The position numbers were made by a program, and so were the translations under genes. This document shows positions 43,949-51,232 of a DNA stretch of 64,000 bases, in pieces. The DNA is from Euzebya sp051004735. GTDB taxonomy: Bacteria; Actinomycetota; Nitriliruptoria; Euzebyales; Euzebyaceae. Under the pieces are notes generated by a model that made no database searches, had not been told where the DNA came from, and was given only the letters and a program-made list of their open reading frames with translations. The stretch is taken from the NCBI GenBank assembly GCA_051004735.1, contig JBPCKA010000080.1:62001-126000 (forward strand), given 5' to 3'. How positions within the stretch are numbered: the stretch's first letter is position 1; each line of letters begins with the position of its first letter.

Positions 43949-44003
43949 ACTCTAGCGTCTTGATGCGCGAAGGTGAATAGCTTGTGCGCTGAGCGCACAA
44001 GCT
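43949..44003 (-). promoter_or_regulatory. Promoter and perfect palindrome of the peptide-importer operon
   Basis: On the minus strand, TTCACC (-35, 43972-43977), a 17-bp spacer and TAGAGT (-10, 43949-43954) form a good promoter. Immediately upstream (43979-44003) is a perfect inverted repeat with 11-base arms, AGCTTGTGCGC and its complement, around a 3-base centre. Its place beside the -35 box fits an operator. It is also upstream of the divergent Lrp-like gene, so it could serve both. Confidence 0.6.
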
Positions 44004-44065
44004 GTCCGCTGCCGTCCCTGCGGCCCCCGCCCATCCTTGCGCGTCGGAGGAGTAAGGTGCCAAGC

Positions 44066-44359
44066 GTGATTACTTCGATTGTCCTGCTGCATGTCGATGG
44101 CAACCGGATTCCCGAGACGGCAACCACGCTTGCCAACATCGACCGTGTCACGGAGGTCTACTCCGTGACCGGCGACTGGGAACTGGTGGCCATGGTCCGT
44201 GTCCGCACCCACGAGGAGATCGCTGACGTCGTGACCGGCGAGATCGCCAAGGTCGATGGTGTGACCGGCACCCACACCATGATCGCCTTCCGCGCCTACG
44301 CCTCCGAAGACCTCGAACGCCTCTGGGGTGTGGGTTTTGAGGAAGCCGAAGGCATGTAG
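44066..44359 (+). CDS. Stand-alone Lrp/AsnC ligand-binding (RAM) domain protein
   Basis: A 97-residue protein made only of the RAM domain: TSIVLLHVDGNRIPETATTL, VTEVYSVTGDWELVAMVRVR and HTMIAFRAYASEDLERLWGV. The N-terminal HTH of Lrp/AsnC regulators is absent, so it cannot bind DNA by itself; such proteins bind amino acids and may pair with full-length Lrp. The GTG at 44066 lies 7 nt after TAAGGT (44053-44058), which suggests a leaderless mRNA, although an AAGG could also serve as ribosome site. Divergent from the peptide importer, with trpD nearby; an amino-acid sensing role is inferred. Confidence 0.82.
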   Translation: MITSIVLLHVDGNRIPETATTLANIDRVTEVYSVTGDWELVAMVRVRTHEEIADVVTGEIAKVDGVTGTHTMIAFRAYASEDLERLWGVGFEEAEGM

Positions 44360-44365
44360 AACCAG

Positions 44366-44396
44366 CGGTCCGGGGACCGGTCCTTGCCGCGCTTTT
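44366..44396 (+). terminator. Possible terminator after the Lrp-like gene
   Basis: CGGTCC (44366-44371) and GGACCG (44374-44379) form a tight hairpin just after the stop codon, with TTTT at 44393-44396. The loop is very small and the T-run is displaced, so termination may be weak. Confidence 0.3.
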
Positions 44397-44402
44397 CCAG
44401 AC

Positions 44403-44448
44403 GCGATCGGGGCTTAAACCCGCTATAGCCGAGTTCAAGCGCGATTCC
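44403..44448. repeat. Left 46-bp inverted repeat of the DUF559 cassette
   Basis: This repeat matches, in opposite orientation, 45408-45453 at 42 of 46 positions. It contains AAACCCGCTATAGCCGA and begins GCGATCGGGG. It ends 4 bp before the stop codon of the enclosed minus-strand gene. Similarity ends abruptly at both edges. Confidence 0.85.
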
Positions 44449-44452
44449 AGCG

Positions 44453-45343
44453 CTATGCCGCGGCTGCCTGCTTGCGTTCTCTCAAGCGATTCACCAGGTC
44501 AGCAATCTCCCTGGCGACCCGGACAGGATCCTCATCGATCTCATAGATCAGGAACCGGACGACGTCCCAGTCAAGAACTTTGAGCCCCCGGTCACGCTTG
44601 CGGTCAGCGAACTGCTGGGCCGGAATCAAGTGGTGCGGACCATCCACCTCGACATCCAGTCGAACATCCAGGATCGCGATGTCGGCCTGCCCGACGGTCA
44701 GGCCTGATTCATCGGTGATGTCCAATGGCTCGGGGTGCAGCACAACTCCCAGTTTGCGCAGTTCTCGACGCAGCACGCGTTCGCGACGGGAATGTGTGGC
44801 CTCGCCATCGAAATCCCGGAGAACACGTCGCAGGCGGGCCGACCCCGGGAAGGATCCCCGGAGTTCTGCCATGTTGGCGATGCTGTCAAGCGTGGCCAGG
44901 CGTCGCGCCAGTATCTGGCTGATGGCGAACGCGACGTTGGAATCTGATGCCTTCCGCGCATAGTCGCCGACCGCATAGCTGGGATGGACCAACCGGATCC
45001 CATGTCTCACGGTCACGTCGGAGGGCAGGTGGCTCGATCGACGGACATCGAACCCACGCTGCTTGCGACTGCCCTTTCCTTCGGGCACCACCACCTCAAC
45101 CGGTCGTGGTTGCCGATCAAGCGCTCCCAGGGCGAACAGACAACTGCCCGACGTCAGGCGGGAGTCCGAGCCGGCGATCATCTGGGCTGCGGCGGCCTGG
45201 AACCAGAAGTCCCGTCGAGCCCCCGGCAGGGCGTAATACCCCCGGGCCAGGCGGTCAAACTCAGGCAACCGGCTGAGCCGGTCCGCTGTCAACCCCTCAT
45301 CCAGCAGTGCCTGTGCGGTTGTCACGCCGTGAAGATGGTCCAT
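44453..45343 (-). CDS. AbiEi-like HTH plus DUF559 (Vsr-like) endonuclease-domain protein
   Basis: A 296-residue protein. The N-terminal part (GVTTAQALLDEGLTADRLSR, then LARGYYALPG) resembles the winged-helix start of AbiEi-type antitoxins. The C-terminal 120 residues form a DUF559 domain of the PD-(D/E)XK/Vsr-like class: SRRERVLRRELRKLG, then ADIAILDVRLDVEVDGPHH, followed by FADRKRDRGLKVLDWDVVRF. Candidate catalytic residues are the Glu in SRRER, Asp in ADIA and Glu/Asp in VEVDG. No AbiEii-type toxin gene is next to it, so it is a solo gene. GTG 45391 is an alternative start, adding 16 residues. It sits between 46-bp inverted repeats. Confidence 0.75.
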   Translation of the reverse strand: MDHLHGVTTAQALLDEGLTADRLSRLPEFDRLARGYYALPGARRDFWFQAAAAQMIAGSDSRLTSGSCLFALGALDRQPRPVEVVVPEGKGSRKQRGFDVRRSSHLPSDVTVRHGIRLVHPSYAVGDYARKASDSNVAFAISQILARRLATLDSIANMAELRGSFPGSARLRRVLRDFDGEATHSRRERVLRRELRKLGVVLHPEPLDITDESGLTVGQADIAILDVRLDVEVDGPHHLIPAQQFADRKRDRGLKVLDWDVVRFLIYEIDEDPVRVAREIADLVNRLRERKQAAAA

Positions 45344-45407
45344 GCCCCCACCATCGGAGCCAGTCCCACTGCTGTCGAGGGACTTATCCACAGCGGCCGG
45401 GGCCCTC

Positions 45408-45453
45408 GGAATCGCGCCGGAAGTCGGCTATAGCGGGTTTAGGCCCCGATCGC
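45408..45453. repeat. Right 46-bp inverted repeat of the DUF559 cassette
   Basis: Reverse complement of the left repeat with four mismatches (outer GCGATCGGGGC and inner GCGCGATTCC ends identical). It lies upstream of the enclosed gene, 17 or 65 bp from its possible starts, so it may also carry that gene's promoter. A perfect DnaA-box sequence, TTATCCACA, is at 45384-45392 just inside it. Confidence 0.85.
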
Positions 45454-45492
45454 GCCGCTCCACGCGGTGGCCCGAGCCACCCGCCCGGGCCG

Positions 45493-46521
45493 TTAGGTGG
45501 CCAGGGACTTTGAGAGGGTGACCCAGTCGTCGCGGATCTGACGGGCCGCGCCCGAGTCCAACGACCGCGCGGCCGCCGCCAGGGCGTCTTCCCACTCCCC
45601 CGCCAGGTCGGCCGCCAGCAGCGCCGCCGCCGCCCCCAACACGACGATGTCGCGGGGCGCCCCGGCAGCACCGTCCAGCACCTCGTTGGCGATACGGAGG
45701 TTGTCCTCAAGGTCGCCGCCCTTGAGGTCGGCCACCTGCGCACGGGCGATCCCATACTCGGCCGGGTCGAAGTCGTACTGGGTCACCGCACCCGAGCGAA
45801 CTTCCCAGATGGTTGAGGGGCCAGTCGTGGTCAACTCGTCCAGGCCATCAGAGCCGTGGAACACCAGCGCATGCTCGCTACCCAGGCGCGCCAACACCTC
45901 GGCCATCTTGGGCGCCATCGCCGGGTCGCTGACACCGATGGTCTGATGCAAGGCGCCGGCGGGGTTGGTGAGCGGACCCAGGAAGTTGAAGACCGTGGGT
46001 ACGCCGAGCTCGCGACGGGCAGGCACCACGTGGCGCATCGCCGGGTGGTACTTGGGGGCGAAGCAGAACCCGATACCGACCTGGGTGATACACCGCGCCA
46101 CAGCCTTAGGAGGCAGATCGATGGCCACGCCCCATGCCTCCAGCAGGTCTGCCGAGCCACATCGTCCGCTGGCCGCGCGGTTGCCGTGCTTGGCCACCCT
46201 CGCCCCCGCTCCGGCAGCGACCAGAGCCGAAATGGTCGAGACGTTGAACGTGCCCGCACGGTCCCCACCGGTGCCGCACGTGTCCACCAGTGGCCCCTCG
46301 ACGGTGACCGGCAGGGCGAAGGCGCGCATCGAGCGGACCAGGCCGGCGATCTCCTCACCCGTCTCGCCCTTGATCCGCAGGGCCATCAGCAGGCCGGCAA
46401 TCTGTGCCGCGGTCGCATCGCCACGCATGATCAGACCCATGACGGCGGCGGTGGTGGCGTCGTCAAGATCCTCGCCCCGGATCAGGCTGGACAACACCTC
46501 GGGCAGACGGATCTCGGTCAT
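45493..46521 (-). CDS. trpD: Anthranilate phosphoribosyltransferase
   Basis: A 342-residue TrpD, which joins anthranilate to PRPP in tryptophan synthesis. The PRPP motif is DTCGTGGDRAGTFNVSTI; the anthranilate region reads AKHGNRAASGRCGSADLLE, where Ser is more usual before the Arg; the metal site appears in HGSDGLDELTTTGP. Length and ends are complete. It overlaps the receiver gene upstream by 4 bp (ATGA), so the two are translated together. No other trp genes lie in the window. Confidence 0.93.
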   Translation of the reverse strand: MTEIRLPEVLSSLIRGEDLDDATTAAVMGLIMRGDATAAQIAGLLMALRIKGETGEEIAGLVRSMRAFALPVTVEGPLVDTCGTGGDRAGTFNVSTISALVAAGAGARVAKHGNRAASGRCGSADLLEAWGVAIDLPPKAVARCITQVGIGFCFAPKYHPAMRHVVPARRELGVPTVFNFLGPLTNPAGALHQTIGVSDPAMAPKMAEVLARLGSEHALVFHGSDGLDELTTTGPSTIWEVRSGAVTQYDFDPAEYGIARAQVADLKGGDLEDNLRIANEVLDGAAGAPRDIVVLGAAAALLAADLAGEWEDALAAAARSLDSGAARQIRDDWVTLSKSLAT

Positions 46522-47075
46522 GACTGCTCCGACGCTGTGCCCACGGCCGAGGCCTGAGACCCGCCACTCCGGGCCGGCAGTTCATCGGGCGGACCCTCAT
46601 CGGGGCGACCGGCCGAGCCTGTCTGCACCGCCAGTTCATGCTCGGGTCGTGGGTCAAGCAGGCTGGGCTTGGGTTCACCACCGATTCCCGGAAGGGTAGG
46701 AATGGGTTGGCCGGCCACGACCGCGACCAGTGTCTCGCGCAGGTCAAAGGGATCTGCGGGCTTCTCGACGTGGGCGTCGGCCTGCGCCCAGTTGGCCAAC
46801 CAACGATCCTGTGGACGCGCGATCAGCAGAACCACGGGAGGCATCGAGGCTCCCATTTGACCTCGGGCCTTCACCTCGCGACACAGTGCCAGGCCACCGG
46901 TCGGATGGGTGTCGTTGTCACCGACAACGACGTCGTAGGACTGCCCCTCATCCAGCAGTGCCAGAGCCCGCGCGGGGGTCGACACATGAAATACCGAGGA
47001 ATCATCCCAGCCCAACACCGCAGTCTTGACCTGCGCTGCCACCGAAGAATGGTCGGCCACCATGAGGATCTTCAT
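46518..47075 (-). CDS. Single-domain response-regulator-like receiver protein
   Basis: A 185-residue protein whose first about 120 residues form a receiver domain: KILMVADHSSVAAQV with one acid-pocket Asp, YDVVVGDNDTHPTGG with the likely phosphoacceptor Asp, PPVVLLIARP and the conserved Lys in HVEKPADPFDL. The last about 60 residues are Pro/Gly/Ser/Glu-rich and probably disordered. There is no output domain. The start MKILMVAD at 47075 was preferred over 47099. It is translationally coupled to trpD. Partner kinase unknown. Confidence 0.72.
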   Translation of the reverse strand: MKILMVADHSSVAAQVKTAVLGWDDSSVFHVSTPARALALLDEGQSYDVVVGDNDTHPTGGLALCREVKARGQMGASMPPVVLLIARPQDRWLANWAQADAHVEKPADPFDLRETLVAVVAGQPIPTLPGIGGEPKPSLLDPRPEHELAVQTGSAGRPDEGPPDELPARSGGSQASAVGTASEQS

Positions 47076-47132
47076 GCCGCGCCGATCATGCCACGCCATG
47101 CCAGCCCGGCCGCCATCCTGTTTCGTACAGCG

Positions 47133-48008
47133 TCACGCTGGACGTAGCTGGGCGACCAGCTGACGGGTGGGTGAGACGGAGGCCCCGCCGCGGCGGCGGG
47201 CCAACCACTCCACAGCGGCACCGTCGGGTGGGAACGGCCAGCACTCCGGGTGGTCACCGCGATGGATTCGGTGAGCGGTCAGTCCGACTGATCCCGCCAA
47301 GGCGACCAACGACCGCCAGCTGACGTTGCAGGTCCGGACGTTGCGGACGCTCAGCACCTTGAAGTAGTGGTCACCGGTGACCCAGGGCAGATGGGCGTAG
47401 GCGGTCACTGCCGTGTTCGTCGGCCGCAGGGGCAGCCATGGCACCAACGGGACGCCGGTGTGCTGCTCCACTGGATACAAGCGGTTGGGGATCGCCACGA
47501 AGGCAGAGCCGTCAGGAGCCAGCACCCGGGCGATCTCGGCCAGGTATGCATGCGGGTCGGCAACGTGTTCGACCACATCCAACGACTCGACCACGTGGAA
47601 GTACCCGTCGTCGAAGGGGATTCGCTGGCCGTCATACAGCACGGCCTGGACACCGGGTAGTGCCTGCGCCCGCAAGTCAGACAGTCGGTGCAGGTCAGCG
47701 TCGACCTCAAGCCCCACAACCTCCAGAGCACCCATGGCGTGGTAGGCCGCCAGGGATCCCCCCGCACCACACCCGCTGGCCAACACCCGCCCACCCTTGA
47801 CGCTGCGAATCTGGTCAACGACACCGACCCAGTTCAAGAAGCGGTCGATGTTGGTGTAGGCCCCCATCATCGAGTCGTAGTTGAACTGCTGACGCATGGG
47901 CGCAAGCTGCCGGGCCACCTCGCTCAAGAACGCCGGCGGGTTGGGATCAATCGCCAGGACCGTTGCCGCACCGTGTTTGTGGCGTGGGTCATCGCGCCCC
48001 AGGCGCAC
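47133..48008 (-). CDS. Class I SAM-dependent methyltransferase
   Basis: A 291-residue methyltransferase. The Rossmann fold shows GGRVLASGCGAGGSLAAYHA (motif I), EVVGLEVDADLHRLSD (motif II, acidic end), YFHVVESLDVVEHVADP (motif IV region) and IARVLAPDGSAFVAIPNRLY, typical of methyltransferase type 11 enzymes acting on small molecules or lipids. Substrate unknown. The GTG at 48008 is the first conventional start, but the frame continues upstream with protein-like sequence up to the korB stop (48161), where a CTG at 48164 would make a CTGA overlap. The true N-terminus may be 52 residues longer. Confidence 0.78.
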   Translation of the reverse strand: MRLGRDDPRHKHGAATVLAIDPNPPAFLSEVARQLAPMRQQFNYDSMMGAYTNIDRFLNWVGVVDQIRSVKGGRVLASGCGAGGSLAAYHAMGALEVVGLEVDADLHRLSDLRAQALPGVQAVLYDGQRIPFDDGYFHVVESLDVVEHVADPHAYLAEIARVLAPDGSAFVAIPNRLYPVEQHTGVPLVPWLPLRPTNTAVTAYAHLPWVTGDHYFKVLSVRNVRTCNVSWRSLVALAGSVGLTAHRIHRGDHPECWPFPPDGAAVEWLARRRGGASVSPTRQLVAQLRPA

Positions 48009-48160
48009 CAGCCGTTCCTGCAGATCACGCAGCAGGATCAGCGCTGCACTGCCAACGGCGGGCGGATCGGTCAGGTGGACCTCGGACCCGTCAGGCTCGC
48101 GCGAGAAGATCGAGGTGCCGTCGAACCGCAGCCCGGCCGCGGTTGGCTCGGGGTCCCCCG

Positions 48161-49177
48161 TCAGGTGACCTGCCAGGTCTCGGTTCCCGCCAGCAGGGTC
48201 GCCAGGTCCCCTTTGCCACGTTGCGCCACGTCGGCATCCACCTGGTCCTGCACCTGATGGTCATACACCGGACGGCTGACCTGACGGAAGATCCCGATCG
48301 GCGTCGGTGACGTGGGTGAGTGTGCGACCCGAGACAGCGCAAAGGCCAGGGTGGGGTCCTCGCGGGCAATGTCGTGGACCACCAGACGTGCCGGGTCGAC
48401 GCAGGCGGCGTTGACGATCTGCGCCTCGCCAAGTTCTGACATCACGATCCCCTTCTCCATGTCGGCGCCGAACCTGATCTGCTGCCCATCGACCATCCGG
48501 ATCTGATTGTTCTCGGGGTCCTGCTTGACCGCGTCGAAGGCACCGTCGTTGAAGATGTTGCAGTTCTGGTAAACCTCGATGAACGACGCGCCCTCGTGGG
48601 CTGCGGCCGCCTCGATCATCTGCCGCAGATGATCACGTTCGGTGTCGATGGACCTGGCAACGAACGTGGCCTCGGCCCCCAGCGCCACCGACACCGGGTT
48701 GAAGGGGTGGTCCACCGACCCGAAGGGGGTGGACTTGGTGATCTTGCCGGACTCCGAGGTGGGTGAGTACTGGCCCTTGGTCAGCCCATAGATCTGGTTG
48801 TTGAACAAGATGATGGTCAGGTTGACGTTGCGGCGCAGCGTGTGGATCAGATGGTTACCACCGATGGACAGACCATCGCCGTCGCCGGTGATGACGAAGA
48901 CCTTGAGGTTCTGGTTGGCTGCCGCCACGCCGGTCGCGATCGCCGGTGCCCGCCCGTGGATGGAGTGAAAGCCATAGGTGTCCATGTAGTAGGGGAACCG
49001 GCTTGAGCAGCCGATCCCTGACACGAAGACAATGTCCTCCTTGCGGGCGCCCAGGTCCGGCATCATCGCCTGGACGTTTGCCAGGATCGAGTAGTCCCCA
49101 CACCCGGGGCACCACCTGACCTCCTGGTCGGAGGTGAAATCCTTCTTGGTGTACTGCGGCAGTTCGGTGAGCGACAT
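48161..49177 (-). CDS. korB: 2-oxoacid:ferredoxin oxidoreductase beta subunit
   Basis: A 338-residue beta subunit that binds thiamine diphosphate. The Cys motif RWCPGCGDYSIL and the TPP site TGDGDGLSIGGNHLIHTL followed by LFNNQIYGLTKGQYSPTS are typical of KorB. With KorA it converts 2-oxoglutarate (or another 2-oxoacid) plus CoA to acyl-CoA and CO2 with ferredoxin as electron acceptor. Start and KorA stop overlap (TGATG). Actinobacteria use this enzyme in the TCA cycle; specificity for 2-oxoglutarate is likely but not proven. Confidence 0.93.
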   Translation of the reverse strand: MSLTELPQYTKKDFTSDQEVRWCPGCGDYSILANVQAMMPDLGARKEDIVFVSGIGCSSRFPYYMDTYGFHSIHGRAPAIATGVAAANQNLKVFVITGDGDGLSIGGNHLIHTLRRNVNLTIILFNNQIYGLTKGQYSPTSESGKITKSTPFGSVDHPFNPVSVALGAEATFVARSIDTERDHLRQMIEAAAAHEGASFIEVYQNCNIFNDGAFDAVKQDPENNQIRMVDGQQIRFGADMEKGIVMSELGEAQIVNAACVDPARLVVHDIAREDPTLAFALSRVAHSPTSPTPIGIFRQVSRPVYDHQVQDQVDADVAQRGKGDLATLLAGTETWQVT

Positions 49178-51066
49178 CAGGCAACCTCGTCGATGTGGGC
49201 GATCAGTTCGGCGACCAGTTCCTGTGTGGTGAAGGGCAGGCCGCGCACACGGTTGTAGCCACGAGCGTCGACCAGGTACTTGCCACGCAACAGCAGCGAC
49301 AGTTGACCGGTATTCATCTCGGGCACCACGACGCGTTTGTAGCCCTGCAGAATCTCCTCGGTGTTCGCCGGGAACGGGTTCAGATGGCGGAAGTGGACAC
49401 GCGCGATCCTGTGGCCCTTCTTGCGAAGCTGCCGGACCGCCTGGCGGATGGGGCCATACGTGGATCCCCAGCCGGCCACCAGCACATCGGCGTCGACGTC
49501 ACCGTCGACCACCAGTTGCGGAATGTCGGCGGCAATCCCCTCGATCTTGTCCTGGCGTAACACGGTCATGCGCTGGTGGTTGTCGGGGTCATAGGAGATG
49601 TTGCCCGTGCCATCGGCCTTCTCAAGCCCGCCGATGCGATGCTCCAGGCCGGCGGTGCCGGGGATTGCCCACGGGCGTGCCCCGGTTTCCCGCTCCCGTT
49701 TGAACGGCCAGAACTCCTCACCCTGGTTGGGGCCGGTGGCGAAATTCACGAACGGGACCAGGTCGGGCAGCGCCGCAACGTCAGGCACCTTCCAAGGTTC
49801 GGCCCCGTTGGCCAGGTAGCCGTCGCTTAGCAGGAACACCGGCGTGCGGTACTTCAGGGCCAGCCGGGCCGCCTCGATGGCGGCGTAAAAGCAGTCCCCT
49901 GGGGTGGCCGCCGCAACGATCGGGATGGATGAGTCCCCGTTGCGGCCATACATCGCCTGCAGCAGGTCAGACTGTTCGGTCTTGGTCGGCAGACCGGTTG
50001 AGGGGCCGCCACGCTGGATGTTGATCACGATCAGCGGCAGTTCCACCGACAGGGCCAGCCCGATCATCTCGGCCTTGAGGGCAACACCGGGGCCCGACGT
50101 CGCCGTGACCGCCAGGTTGCCGGCAAAGGCCGCGCCGAGCGAAGCGCCGATGCCGGCGATCTCATCCTCGGCCTGCATGGTCTTGACGTTGAAGTTCTTG
50201 TGCTTGCTGAGCTCGTGCAGGATGTCAGACGCCGGGGTGATCGGGTACCCACCCAGGAACAGCGGCAGCCCGGACTGCTGCGCAGCGGCAATCAACCCGT
50301 AGGACAGGGCGAGGTTGCCCGTGATCTGGCGGTAGGTGCCCGGTGGCAGCTTGGCCGGCAGGATCTCATAGCGATGGCTGAAGATCTCGGTCGTCTCACC
50401 AAAGGCCCAACCTGCCCGAAAGGCCGCGATGTTGGCCTCGGCCACCTCAGGGGACTTGGAGAACTTGGCTCGCAGCCATTCCTCGGTGCCCTGGGTGGGA
50501 CGGCTGAACATGAACGACATCAGGCCCAGCGCAAACATGTTCTTCGAGCGCTGCTTCTCCTTGTTCGCCAGATCGAAGTCGTCCAGCGCCCCGACGGTCA
50601 TGGTCGTGATGGGCACCTGGAAGACCCGGTAGCCCTCCAGGGAGTTGTCCTCCAACGGGTTGACGTCGTAGGCGGCCTTCTTCAGGTTGCCCCGCGTGAA
50701 GGAGTCGGTGTTGACGATCAGCGTGCCCCCCTTGACCAAATCGTCGACGTTGGTCTTCAACGCGGCGGGGTTCATGGCCACAAGGACGTCGGGCTGGTCC
50801 CCCGGGGTCAGGATGTCGTGATCGGCGAACTGCAACTGGAACCCCGACACACCTGGTAGTGATCCGGCGGGTGCGCGAATCTCGGCGGGGAAGTCCGGCA
50901 ACGTGGCCAGGTCGTTGTGGGCATCCGCTGTGGCCGAGGTGAATCGAGTTCCGGTCAATTGCATTCCGTCGCCGGAATCACCCGCGAAACGGATCGTGAC
51001 CGTGTCCAACTTCTCGACCGACTTCTCGGCTGACAGCGTCCCAGCGGGGACGATCGTGTCTGACAC
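49177..51066 (-). CDS. korA: 2-oxoacid:ferredoxin oxidoreductase alpha subunit
   Basis: A 629-residue fused gamma-alpha subunit. The N-terminal gamma domain has VTIRFAGDSGDGMQLTG and the ALKTNVDDLVKGGTLIVNTD segment; the alpha part begins LALSYGLIAAAQQSGLPLFL, followed by YPITPASDILHELSKHKN and TATSGPGVALKAEMIGLA. These are diagnostic of the KorA type. Start GTG 51066 (VSDTIVPAGTLSAEK) lies after TGGAGGG; the longer frame is unlikely. It is the first gene of the korAB unit. The neighbouring Fe-S genes fit its need for a [4Fe-4S] partner cluster. Confidence 0.93.
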   Translation of the reverse strand: MSDTIVPAGTLSAEKSVEKLDTVTIRFAGDSGDGMQLTGTRFTSATADAHNDLATLPDFPAEIRAPAGSLPGVSGFQLQFADHDILTPGDQPDVLVAMNPAALKTNVDDLVKGGTLIVNTDSFTRGNLKKAAYDVNPLEDNSLEGYRVFQVPITTMTVGALDDFDLANKEKQRSKNMFALGLMSFMFSRPTQGTEEWLRAKFSKSPEVAEANIAAFRAGWAFGETTEIFSHRYEILPAKLPPGTYRQITGNLALSYGLIAAAQQSGLPLFLGGYPITPASDILHELSKHKNFNVKTMQAEDEIAGIGASLGAAFAGNLAVTATSGPGVALKAEMIGLALSVELPLIVINIQRGGPSTGLPTKTEQSDLLQAMYGRNGDSSIPIVAAATPGDCFYAAIEAARLALKYRTPVFLLSDGYLANGAEPWKVPDVAALPDLVPFVNFATGPNQGEEFWPFKRERETGARPWAIPGTAGLEHRIGGLEKADGTGNISYDPDNHQRMTVLRQDKIEGIAADIPQLVVDGDVDADVLVAGWGSTYGPIRQAVRQLRKKGHRIARVHFRHLNPFPANTEEILQGYKRVVVPEMNTGQLSLLLRGKYLVDARGYNRVRGLPFTTQELVAELIAHIDEVA

Positions 51067-51232
51067 CTTAGGTGCCCTCCAGGGTGTGCCACACGCCTTT
51101 GTGTGCACGGGGTGGGTGATGGCGGTTGGACGCAAACGCGTGGTCACCGTCAGAGGGCATCCTAGTCTGCGTCTGGCGTGACTTCAGCGATGTGGTGCCA
51201 GCGGACGTCCCAGAAAGGCGAAATGGTCACTT

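Larger units (their letters stand above)
44403..45453. mobile_element. Putative one-gene cassette with 46-bp terminal inverted repeats
   Basis: The 1,051-bp segment is bounded by 46-bp inverted repeats and holds a single DUF559/AbiEi-like gene that fills nearly all of it. It sits between the Lrp-like gene and trpD. No transposase is encoded and no flanking target-site duplication was recognised (CCAGAC on the left, GCCGCT on the right). It could move with help from a remote enzyme, or the enclosed nuclease could promote its own spread. Alternatively the repeats are paired terminators or regulatory sites. Mobility is inference. Confidence 0.5.

Noticed and set aside
44453..45391. Complete AbiE toxin-antitoxin system
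   Set aside because: Only the AbiEi-like N-terminal resemblance exists; no nucleotidyltransferase (AbiEii) gene is next to it and the C-terminus is a DUF559 domain.
44403..45453. Ordinary insertion sequence
   Set aside because: There is no transposase and no target-site duplication was recognised, so it is listed only as a putative cassette.
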